From: Tsukamurella sputi
Lineage (GTDB): Bacteria > Actinomycetota > Actinomycetes > Mycobacteriales > Mycobacteriaceae
Direction of reading: 5' to 3'
Length of the DNA: 64,000 nt
Assembly: GCF_007858445.1 (NCBI RefSeq)
Contig: NZ_VIGV01000002.1
Location: 496,001-560,000 of the forward strand
A program made the translations under genes and the position numbers. Positions within the stretch are counted from its first letter, which is position 1; every line of letters starts with the position of its first letter. Below are positions 29,966 to 36,790 of this stretch, piece after piece. The notes below the pieces were generated by a model. That model had not been told where the DNA came from. It did not search any database and saw only the letters and a program-made list of their open reading frames with translations.

Positions 29966-31114
29966 CTACCGATAGGCCTCGCAGACGAGCACCGGGTCGG
30001 CGACGCGGTGCGCGCTCCGGGCGGCGGTCCGCGCGGCGCGCGCGAACGAGGGCTCGTCGAGGACGCGGCGCACGCCCGCGCGGATCGCGTCGGCGGTCGC
30101 GGGACGCACGAGGACGCCGCTCCCCTGTCGCGCGACGCGGTTCGCGAGCTCCCATTGATCCCCGCCGCCGGGCACGACGACGACCGGCTTACCGGCCGTG
30201 AGCGCCTTGGTGAGCATGCCGTGGCCGCCGCCGCAGATCACGGCGTCGGCGCGGGCGACGAGACCGTCCTGACGGCCGAAGCCGCTGGCGACCCAGGGCT
30301 CGTCGAAGGCGGGCGGGTTGAGTCCGCTCACCGCGAGTCGCACGCCCTGGTCCCGGAGCGCTTCGACGGCGACCTCGGCGAGGTTCTGCTCCCCCGTCGC
30401 CGCCGTCGACGGGGCCACCATCACCAGCGGGCCGGCACCGTCGGGCACGGGGCACGGATCGTCCGTCGGCTCCAGAGTCAGGGGCCCGACGAGGTGCGTG
30501 CGCGCCGGCCAATCCGGCCTGGGGACTTCGAGGGCGGGAATGGTGGCGACGAGCCGCCCCGCGGGGCCGATGTCGTGGGCCGGCAGTCCGATCCCGGCGC
30601 GCGCCTCCGCGCGCTGACGGTGGCCGTTGCGGATGTCGCGCGCGGTGAAGGCGCGGAGCACCGCGTCGCGCAGCAGCTCCCGGGGAGTCTGCGCGGGTGC
30701 GAGGCCGGAGCCGATCGGCGGGAGGCCCTTCGACGGCAAGTACAGCGGATGCGGGCTCAGTTCCAGCCAGGGGACGCGGAGGAGTTCCGCGGCCATGCCG
30801 CCGCCGGGGGTGAGGATGTCCGCCACCACGAGGTCGGCGCGGAAGTCCTCGATGTCGGGAAGAACACAGGTGGCGATGTACGCGGCGCGACCGTGGATCT
30901 TGGATCCGGCGTCGCCGTCGTCGTCGCCCGGCCGCGCGGCCAGGCCCGGGAGCTCCCGGGTGTCGACGCCGTACCGCGCACCGACGTCGCGCCACTGCCG
31001 TCCGGTGAAGACGACGGACTCGTGACCGGCACCGTTCAGGCGGAGAGCGAGCGCGAGGCCGGGCAGTGCATGCCCGGCCTCGGATCCCGCGACGATCGCT
31101 ACGCGCACCCGCAC
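29966..31114 (-). CDS. UGT-like glycosyltransferase
   Basis: A 382-residue GT-B glycosyltransferase of the MGT/UGT group, equivalent by position to mycobacterial Rv2739c. The N-terminal fold starts VAIVAGSEAGHALPGLALALRL. The nucleotide-sugar-binding C-terminal half contains ADAVICGGGHGMLTKALTAGKP, read here as the G-G-x-G-x3-E/T-like loop, and PVVVVPGGGDQWELANRV. The acceptor is unknown. It is upstream of, and probably cotranscribed with, DUF3046. Confidence 0.85.
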   Translation of the reverse strand: MRVRVAIVAGSEAGHALPGLALALRLNGAGHESVVFTGRQWRDVGARYGVDTRELPGLAARPGDDDGDAGSKIHGRAAYIATCVLPDIEDFRADLVVADILTPGGGMAAELLRVPWLELSPHPLYLPSKGLPPIGSGLAPAQTPRELLRDAVLRAFTARDIRNGHRQRAEARAGIGLPAHDIGPAGRLVATIPALEVPRPDWPARTHLVGPLTLEPTDDPCPVPDGAGPLVMVAPSTAATGEQNLAEVAVEALRDQGVRLAVSGLNPPAFDEPWVASGFGRQDGLVARADAVICGGGHGMLTKALTAGKPVVVVPGGGDQWELANRVARQGSGVLVRPATADAIRAGVRRVLDEPSFARAARTAARSAHRVADPVLVCEAYR

Positions 31115-31171
31115 TCCTTCTTCAGAGCCGTCGGTACGCCCCGCGGTGGGACGTACGCGGGAGGAGCCCCG

Positions 31172-31342
31172 CTAGAACGTGCTCGGGGTCTTCTTCCCCG
31201 AGCTCAGCCACTTGACCACCGTGACGATACCGATGATCACCAGCGCGATGATCGCGAGCGGGAACAGGGACTTGATGATCGCCGAGGCCACCATCAGTAC
31301 GAGCCAGACGGCGACGATGGCGCCGAGGATCTTCCAGAACAT
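31172..31342 (-). CDS. Small hydrophobic membrane protein, 56 residues
   Basis: ATG at 31342 with GAAAGGTG seven bases upstream opens a 56-codon frame ending in TAG. The product starts MFWKILGAIVAVWLVLMVAS, continues with a second hydrophobic stretch (PLAIIALVIIGIVTVVKWL) and ends in a basic tail SGKKTPSTF. Two membrane helices are predicted. It lies downstream of pspM on the same strand, where M. tuberculosis has pspN. No family is recognised. The upstream 35 bases hold three CGAAAG units. Confidence 0.7.
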   Translation of the reverse strand: MFWKILGAIVAVWLVLMVASAIIKSLFPLAIIALVIIGIVTVVKWLSSGKKTPSTF

Positions 31343-31466
31343 TGGGTGCACCTTTCGGGAGCTTTCGGATGAGCCTTTCGTCTTCCATACTGCCCCTGCG
31401 AGAGCGTGGAAGTCACGCGCTGAACTGCGGTTTCAGGGGTATTTGGGGGTTAACCCCGAGGGCTGG
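31343..31466 (-). other. Gap between pspM and the small membrane gene
   Basis: This 124-base gap holds a perfect 12-base palindrome GGGGTTAACCCC (31446-31457) ten bases after the pspM stop, and three copies of CGAAAG (31349-31380 region) just before the small gene. The palindrome could be a weak terminator or a binding site. No other feature is seen. Confidence 0.4.
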
Positions 31467-32336
31467 TCACCACCTGTGGGGATCCGGCACGGGCGGCAGC
31501 GCGGCGATGCCGTAGGCCCAGGCGCGCAGCCGCTCGGCGGTCTCCTGCAGGCGGGGCGTGGCGTAGCTGAGCTCGTCGAACCGGGCGGGCGAGCCGAGTG
31601 ACCGGCGCGCCGCCGCCACCGTCATGGCGGCCGACCGCACCATCTCGCGGTAGGCGTCTACACCCTCGTCCAGGCTCGCGAGGCCCTCGTCGAAGGTCTC
31701 GCGGAGGTACGCGGCGGAGCCACCGCCGCCTGCGACGACCCGTTCGAGGTCGACGAGTTGCTCGGCGTAGGCGACGATCGCGTCGGCCGAGGCTTCGGCG
31801 TCGTCGTCGAGCTCGCTCAGCGAGTCCGGCGGGAGCGCACCGGAGCGGGTGAGCACGGACATGAGCGCCAGGAACTCCTGCTCGGCGTCGGCGAGGGCGC
31901 GGACGGGTCCGTGGAGGGCCGACGAGCGGCCCGGGACGGCGCGACGGGCGTAGGTCCGGGGCGGCGGCGGGGTGCGACGCAGCCGGTGCAGCTTGCGCAC
32001 GGCGTAGCCGGCCGGCACGGCGATGAGCGCGGTGACGGCGGTGGCGGTACCGCCCACGACGGGCGCGGCCGCCGCGAAACCGCCGACGGCGACGACCGCG
32101 GACGTGGAGGTGGTGGCCGCCCAGCTGTTCACGCTGTAGCGGGCCTGCTTGATGGAGCGCTGGTGCGCCGCCTTCGGATCCTTCCGGCGGGCGGCCTTGT
32201 CGCGCGCCTCGTCGGCGGCGCGGGCGGCGGTCTCCATGGCGGTGGATGCCGCGGTGATCGCCGAGGCGGCCATGCGACCGGCGGAGGCCGCCACCGCCGA
32301 GAAATCGGTGCGGTAGCGGCCTCGCTGGTCGGTCAT
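31467..32336 (-). CDS. pspM: PspM-type membrane protein of the phage-shock system
   Basis: A 289-residue Ala-rich protein matching Rv2743c, the membrane partner of PspA in mycobacteria. A helical, charged N-terminal third (residues to about 80) precedes two hydrophobic segments near 90-130 (AVVAVGGFAAAAPVVGG, VTALIAVPAGYAV). A helical C-terminal half follows. ATG at 32336 starts MTDQRGRYR. It lies 28 bases after pspA. It likely anchors PspA at the membrane during envelope stress; this is by homology of position. Confidence 0.8.
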   Translation of the reverse strand: MTDQRGRYRTDFSAVAASAGRMAASAITAASTAMETAARAADEARDKAARRKDPKAAHQRSIKQARYSVNSWAATTSTSAVVAVGGFAAAAPVVGGTATAVTALIAVPAGYAVRKLHRLRRTPPPPRTYARRAVPGRSSALHGPVRALADAEQEFLALMSVLTRSGALPPDSLSELDDDAEASADAIVAYAEQLVDLERVVAGGGGSAAYLRETFDEGLASLDEGVDAYREMVRSAAMTVAAARRSLGSPARFDELSYATPRLQETAERLRAWAYGIAALPPVPDPHRW

Positions 32337-32364
32337 GGTTCCTTCTCGTCGTCCTGCCGCAGTG

Positions 32365-33174
32365 CTACTGCTGACCCGGGTTGGGCGCCTGCTGCGGGGT
32401 CTGCGGAGCGGGAGCGGCCTGCGGCGCCGCCGGGGCACCCTGGATCTGGCCGCTGGCCTGCATCGACGCGCGGATCTGCTCGAGCCGCGAGTGGCCCGCC
32501 ATCTGGACGGTGGCCTGCTGGACCTCCATCATGCGGCCCTGCACCGAGTTCTGCGCGAGCTCGGTGGAGCCGAGAGCGTTGGCGTAGCGGCGCTCGATCT
32601 TCTCGCGCACCTCGTCCAGGTTCGGGGTGTTGCCCGGAGCCGCGAGCTGGCCCATCTGGTTGAGCGACGCCGAGACCTGCTCCTGCATCTTCGCCTGCTC
32701 GAGCTGGCTGAGCAGCTTGGTGCGTTCGGCGAGCTTCTGCTGCAGCTGCATGGCGTTCTGCTCGACGGCGCGCTTGGCCTGGCCGGCGGCCTGCAGCGAC
32801 TGGTCGTGCAGTCCCTTGAGGTCCTCGACGCTCTGCTCCGCGGTCACCAGCTGCGCGGCGAAGGCTTCGGCAGCGTTGGTGTACTCGGTGGCCTTGGCCA
32901 CGTCACCGGCGGCGGTGGCCTGGTCGGCGAGCTGCACGGCCTGACGGGTGTTGGCCGACAGCTTCTCGACCTCGGCGAGCTGACGATTCAGCTTCATCTC
33001 GAGCTGGCGCTGGTTGCCGATCACGGCGGCGGCCTGCTGCGAGAGGGCCTGGTGCTGCCGCTGCGCATCCTCGATCGCCTGCTGGATCTGGACCTTGGGA
33101 TCGGCGTTCTCGTCGATCTTGGCGTTGAACAGCGCCATCAGGTAGTGCCACCCCTTGACGAACGGGTTAGCCAT
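32365..33174 (-). CDS. pspA: Phage-shock protein A
   Basis: A 269-residue PspA/IM30 coiled-coil protein that stabilises stressed membranes. The N-terminal amphipathic start [20 protein letters not shown] is followed by long heptad-rich helices over residues about 25-220 and a Pro/Ala/Gln-rich tail. ATG at 33174 follows GGAGGAGAAC. It sits between clgR and pspM, as in mycobacteria, with a hairpin between clgR and itself. Confidence 0.95.
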   Translation of the reverse strand: MANPFVKGWHYLMALFNAKIDENADPKVQIQQAIEDAQRQHQALSQQAAAVIGNQRQLEMKLNRQLAEVEKLSANTRQAVQLADQATAAGDVAKATEYTNAAEAFAAQLVTAEQSVEDLKGLHDQSLQAAGQAKRAVEQNAMQLQQKLAERTKLLSQLEQAKMQEQVSASLNQMGQLAAPGNTPNLDEVREKIERRYANALGSTELAQNSVQGRMMEVQQATVQMAGHSRLEQIRASMQASGQIQGAPAAPQAAPAPQTPQQAPNPGQQ

Positions 33175-33289
33175 CGTCAGTTCTCCTCCACTCGGAACGT
33201 CCATCGCCGAATCCACGTCCGGCCGCCCGGCGACGCCGGACTCGTGCTTACCAATCTATCGGGAAAAGGCACCGTCGCGCCGCCCTGAT

Positions 33290-33321
33290 CCGCGGGTTCG
33301 GGGAAAACCCCGAATCCGCGG
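33290..33321 (-). terminator. Hairpin between clgR and pspA
   Basis: CCGCGGGTTCGGGG and CCCCGAATCCGCGG form a 14-pair stem with one imperfect pair around an AAAA loop, starting 16 bases after the clgR stop. It would reduce readthrough from clgR into pspA. About 40 bases further on, minus-strand TAGATT (33257-33252 region) could serve a separate pspA promoter. Confidence 0.6.
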
Positions 33322-33336
33322 AACCGTTGTCCGGGG

Positions 33337-33612
33337 TCAGGCCGCGGCGAGGGCCGGCGCGGGGATCACCATCGTGGGGATCGGGCGCATCGACACGCTG
33401 GCCTGCGCCACCACATCGGCCACGTCGATCGCCAACGCGCCGCAGATGGCGGCCAGCAGCTCGCTGGACGCCTCCTTCTGGCCGCGCTCGACCTCCGACA
33501 GGTAGCCGAGGCTGACCTGGGCCGCCGAGGACACGTCCCGCAGCGTGCGACTCTGGCGCACCCGGGTCTTGCGCAGGTTCTCGCCGATCGCCTCGCGAAG
33601 CAGTAGAGCCAT
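33337..33612 (-). CDS. clgR: XRE-type regulator ClgR
   Basis: A 91-residue helix-turn-helix activator of clp protease and psp genes. The family start [16 protein letters not shown] is followed by the HTH in [22 protein letters not shown] (residues about 25-46, quoted for pattern). A GTG six bases upstream is also in frame, but GGAGG is optimally placed five bases before ATG 33612. It follows cinA and has its own SigE-type promoter overlapping the cinA end. Confidence 0.93.
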   Translation of the reverse strand: MALLLREAIGENLRKTRVRQSRTLRDVSSAAQVSLGYLSEVERGQKEASSELLAAICGALAIDVADVVAQASVSMRPIPTMVIPAPALAAA

Positions 33613-33640
33613 GCTCACCTCCGTATTGGTATCTGTCCAG

Positions 33641-34144
33641 TCAACGCGGGGCGGGCCCAGATGGTTCCCGATTCGCCGAAACCCGCTCGATCAGTTCCCG
33701 CAGCGCGGCCTCGACCGCGCCCCGACGGACGGCGGCACGGTCACCGTCGAGCCGCAGCGTGGTGACCGTGGTGCCCGACGGCCCGGAAAGCCCCAGGTGG
33801 ACGGTGCCCACAGGCACGCCGTCCTGCTCCGTGGGGCCGGCGACGCCGGTCAGGCCGACGCCCCAGTCGGCGCCGCAGCGCGTCCGCGCACCGTCGGCCA
33901 GCGCGCGGGCGGTGTCCGGGTGGACGGGTCCGTTGCGTTCCAACTCGTTCGACGGGACACCCGCCAGGCTCGCCTTGAGGTCGGTCGCGTAGACGATGAG
34001 GCCGCCGCGGAGCACGGCGCTCGCGCCCGGGACGTCGGCGATCGTCGCGGCGAACAGGCCCGCCGTGAGCGACTCGGCGGACGCGACAGTCTCACCGCGC
34101 TCGGCGAGCGCGGCTACGAGGCGCGCAGCCTCACTTGCGGCCAC
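33641..34144 (-). CDS. CinA C-terminal-type nicotinamide-nucleotide amidohydrolase
   Basis: A 167-residue stand-alone CinA C-terminal domain (PncC type), which deamidates NMN. The active-site segment is [12 protein letters not shown], followed by [14 protein letters not shown]. Two GTG starts are possible, 34144 and 34171; both overlap the end of pgsA, and 34144 gives the shorter overlap (14 bases) and normal N-terminus. It belongs to a pgsA-cinA-clgR run as in other Actinobacteria. Confidence 0.88.
   Translation of the reverse strand: MAASEAARLVAALAERGETVASAESLTAGLFAATIADVPGASAVLRGGLIVYATDLKASLAGVPSNELERNGPVHPDTARALADGARTRCGADWGVGLTGVAGPTEQDGVPVGTVHLGLSGPSGTTVTTLRLDGDRAAVRRGAVEAALRELIERVSANREPSGPAPR
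33643..33669 (-). promoter_or_regulatory. SigE-type ECF promoter for clgR
   Basis: On the minus strand GGGAACC (33669-33663), 16 bases, CGTT (33646-33643). This equals the mycobacterial SigE pattern GGGAACY-N15-16-CGTT. The start would fall near 33636, giving a leader of about 24 bases with GGAGG before the clgR ATG. It lies inside the last codons of cinA. In M. tuberculosis clgR-pspA is SigE-dependent, which supports the call. Confidence 0.7.
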
Positions 34145-34709
34145 GCCACCAGCTGAGCAGGTAGTCGACACCGGTCGCGACCGTGACGATGACGGCGGCG
34201 CCCATCAGGATCTGACTGGGCAGGTCCATCCACGACGGCAGCGGCATCAGGTACAGGCCGATCGCGAGGGTCTGCAGCAGGGTCTTGAGCTTGCCACCGC
34301 GGCTCGCGGGGATCACGCCGTCGCGGATCACCGCGAAGCGGAACGCCGTGATGCCGAACTCCCGGGCCAGGATCACCAGCGTGACCCACCACGGCAACTC
34401 CCCCAGCACCGACAGCCCCACGAAGGCGGCACCGGTGAGCGCCTTGTCGGCGATGGGGTCCATGAGTTTGCCGAAGTTGGTGATCAAGCCGTAGCGGCGC
34501 GCGATCTGCCCGTCCACCCGGTCGGTGATCATGGCGGCCGCGAAGATCGCGAAGGCGATCCAGCGCCAGGTCGTGGAATGACCACCGTCGACGAACAGCG
34601 CCGCGAGGAAGACGGGGACGAGTACGATCCGGAGCACCGTCAACCCGTTCGCGACGTTGACGTTCGAGACAGGTGTGCTCGCGGGCTGCACGCCGTCCGT
34701 TGCACTCAC
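34131..34709 (-). CDS. pgsA: CDP-diacylglycerol-glycerol-3-phosphate phosphatidyltransferase
   Basis: Makes phosphatidylglycerol phosphate. The 192-residue membrane enzyme has the CDP-alcohol phosphotransferase signature D-x2-DG-x2-AR-x8-G-x3-D-x3-D in full (starting DRVDGQIARRYG) and about five membrane helices. It leads the pgsA-cinA-clgR unit. It is the PgsA3-type gene by position; whether it acts on glycerol phosphate or another polyol is not certain. Confidence 0.9.
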   Translation of the reverse strand: MSATDGVQPASTPVSNVNVANGLTVLRIVLVPVFLAALFVDGGHSTTWRWIAFAIFAAAMITDRVDGQIARRYGLITNFGKLMDPIADKALTGAAFVGLSVLGELPWWVTLVILAREFGITAFRFAVIRDGVIPASRGGKLKTLLQTLAIGLYLMPLPSWMDLPSQILMGAAVIVTVATGVDYLLSWWRGRK

Positions 34710-34833
34710 GTCGATCAGCCTATCGGTAGGCGTAATCCGCGGCTCTGCGCGCTACGGTTTCTCTCGCGGCGGCCCCTCCCGGCGGTACCGCCGGTCTCCG
34801 GTATTCAACCGATCACACCCTCACTGGCACACC

Positions 34834-34917
34834 ATGAACCAGCCCTCACCGGGGTGTTGTGAGTGTGGTGAATCACGCCCAACCATGATTGACTCCTCCG
34901 GTGAACGTGATCGGTGA
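34834..34917 (+). other. Possible Cys-rich upstream ORF
   Basis: ATG at 34834 opens a 27-codon frame containing PGCCECGES. It ends at 34917, overlapping the methyltransferase start in another frame. Short poly-Cys upstream ORFs are known attenuators in mycobacteria. No -10 or ribosome site is convincing here, so this is a candidate only. Confidence 0.25.
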
Positions 34918-35626
34918 GCTGCGGGCGGCGGGCTGCGCCTTCGCCGAACGCGAGGCCGAACTGCTGGAGAGCGCCGCGTCCGGCCCCGACTTGGAAGCCC
35001 TCGTCCGCCGACGATGCGCCGGCGAACCGCTCGAGCACCTCCTGGGCTGGGTGGAGTTCCGGGGCCGTCGGCTGACCGTCGGTCCGGGGGTCTTCGTGCC
35101 CCGCCGCCGGACCGAGCTGTTGTCCGAGTTGGCCGACGGTACCGGCGTGCTGGTCGAGTTGTGCTGCGGCGCGGGGCCGGTGGCCGCGACCTCGGCCGCC
35201 GCCAAGACCTACGCCGTGGACATCGACCGCACCGCCGCCGAGTACGCCGCGCGCAACGCGCCCGATGCGACGGTGCTGGTCGGGGACCTGTTCGCCCCGC
35301 TGCCCGGCGCCCTGCGCGGCACCGTCGACGTGATCGCGGCGAACGCCCCCTACGTCCCCACCGCGGCCATCGCGACGATGCCGCCGGAGGCCCGCGACAA
35401 CGAGCCGCACCGGGCCCTGGACGGCGGGCCCGACGGCCTGACCCTGCACCGGCGCATCGCCATGGACGCGCCGCGCTGGCTGCGGTCCGGCGGCCGGGTG
35501 CTCATCGAGACCGGGCGTCAACAGGCCACCTACACGGTGGCCGCGCTGCGCGCCGTGGGCCTGCTGACACACATCGAGATCGACGACGACCGCCAGGCCA
35601 CGGTGGCCGTCGGCGTCATGCCCTGA
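34901..35626 (+). CDS. PrmC/HemK-related methyltransferase
   Basis: A 241-residue SAM methyltransferase of the PrmC-related group annotated as putative protein-(glutamine-N5) methyltransferase of unknown substrate. It has the HemK-like GEPLEHLLGWVEFRGRRL and VFVPRRRTELL segments, motif I VELCCGAGPVA, and ANAPYVPT where PrmC has NPPY. GTG at 34901 is preferred; an in-frame TTG lies at 34889. It is convergent with terC, with no gap (ends one base before). Confidence 0.85.
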   Translation: MNVIGELRAAGCAFAEREAELLESAASGPDLEALVRRRCAGEPLEHLLGWVEFRGRRLTVGPGVFVPRRRTELLSELADGTGVLVELCCGAGPVAATSAAAKTYAVDIDRTAAEYAARNAPDATVLVGDLFAPLPGALRGTVDVIAANAPYVPTAAIATMPPEARDNEPHRALDGGPDGLTLHRRIAMDAPRWLRSGGRVLIETGRQQATYTVAALRAVGLLTHIEIDDDRQATVAVGVMP

Positions 35627-36649
35627 TCACTCACCGGAGCCTGCGTCCTTGTCGACGAGGGCCTGCTCGCCGTCGCGCTTCGACTTCACCAGCGACGCCA
35701 CTGTCGTGATCACCAGGACGCCCAGGATCACGGACAGCGAGAGGCCGGTGGAGATCTCCGGTACCGCGACGTGCTGACCGCCGTTGATGAAGGGCAGGGT
35801 GTTCTCGTGCAGCGCGTGCAGCACCAGCTTGACGCCGATGAAGCCGAGCACGATCGACAGTCCGTAGGAGAGGTACACCAGACGGTCGAGCAGTCCGCCG
35901 ATCAGGAAGTACAGCTGGCGCAGCCCCATGAGCGCGAAGGCGTTCGCCATGAACACCAGGTAGGGCTCCTGGGTGAGACCGTAGATCGCCGGGATCGAGT
36001 CGAGGGCGAAGAGCACGTCAGTGAAGCCGATCACCACCAGAGCCAGCAGCAGCGGCGTCGCGACCTTCTTGCCGTCGATGCGCGTGACGAGGCGGTCACC
36101 GTCGTAGTGCTCCGTGGTGGGGACGATCTTCTTGAAGAGCCGGGCGACGCGGCCCTCGCGCTCCTTCTCGTCCTCGACGGGCCCCGCGTCGGACGCCGCC
36201 TCGCGGACCAGCTTGACGGCCGTGTACAGCAGGAACGCGCCGAAGATGTAGAACACCCACGAGTAGGTGGAGATCGCGGCGGCACCGACGGCGATGAACC
36301 CGGCACGCATCACCAGCGCCAGGACGATGCCGATGAGCAGCACCTTCTGCTGGTAGATCCGGGGCACCGCGAACTTCGCCATGATGATGACGAAGACGAA
36401 CAGGTTGTCCACCGAGAGCGCCTTCTCGGTCACGAATCCGGCGAAGAACTCCCCGCCGTACTTCGGCCCGGACACCGCCCACACGCCGAGTCCGAACAGG
36501 ACCGCGATGCCGATGTACACCGCCGACCAGAAGCCGGATTCCTTCAGTGAGGGCTCGTGCGGCGTGCGCACGTGGCTGAAGAAGTCGAAGACGAACAGCC
36601 CGAGAACGACCAGGATCGAGACGACCCAGACGACAGCGGAAACATGCAT
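35627..36649 (-). CDS. TerC-family membrane protein
   Basis: A 340-residue TerC/Alx protein, a family now linked to manganese export. About nine helices are seen, with the conserved acidic segments EKALSVDNLFVFVIIMAKF and VIGFTDVLFALDSIPAI. The ATG at 36649 sits eight bases after GGAGGT; a GTG at 36658 overlaps that site and is less likely. The leader folds as a manganese riboswitch whose last hairpin contains the GGAGGT, so translation is probably switched on by Mn2+. Confidence 0.92.
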   Translation of the reverse strand: MHVSAVVWVVSILVVLGLFVFDFFSHVRTPHEPSLKESGFWSAVYIGIAVLFGLGVWAVSGPKYGGEFFAGFVTEKALSVDNLFVFVIIMAKFAVPRIYQQKVLLIGIVLALVMRAGFIAVGAAAISTYSWVFYIFGAFLLYTAVKLVREAASDAGPVEDEKEREGRVARLFKKIVPTTEHYDGDRLVTRIDGKKVATPLLLALVVIGFTDVLFALDSIPAIYGLTQEPYLVFMANAFALMGLRQLYFLIGGLLDRLVYLSYGLSIVLGFIGVKLVLHALHENTLPFINGGQHVAVPEISTGLSLSVILGVLVITTVASLVKSKRDGEQALVDKDAGSGE

Positions 36650-36657
36650 TGCATACA

Positions 36658-36768
36658 CCTCCGGTAAGAATCCGGAGGTCTCTCCCGACCCGACCTGCGG
36701 GTCCGGCGCGCCCGGGTGGATATCGACCCACCGTGTTGACGTTCACGCCGCGAGCGGGATACTCCCCT
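36658..36768 (-). promoter_or_regulatory. yybP-ykoY (Mn2+) riboswitch upstream of terC
   Basis: Reading the minus strand from 36768: GGGGAGTATCCCGC, then CGTCAACACGGTG, then GGGAGAGACCTCCGG and finally ACCGGAGGT just before the start codon. These are the landmarks of actinobacterial yybP-ykoY elements found upstream of terC. The last hairpin (CCTCCGG-attctta-CCGGAGG, 36659-36679) includes the terC ribosome site, so control should act on translation. No T-run that would suggest transcription termination is seen. Confidence 0.85.
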
Positions 36769-36790
36769 CACATATGCACTCCGGACTGTA

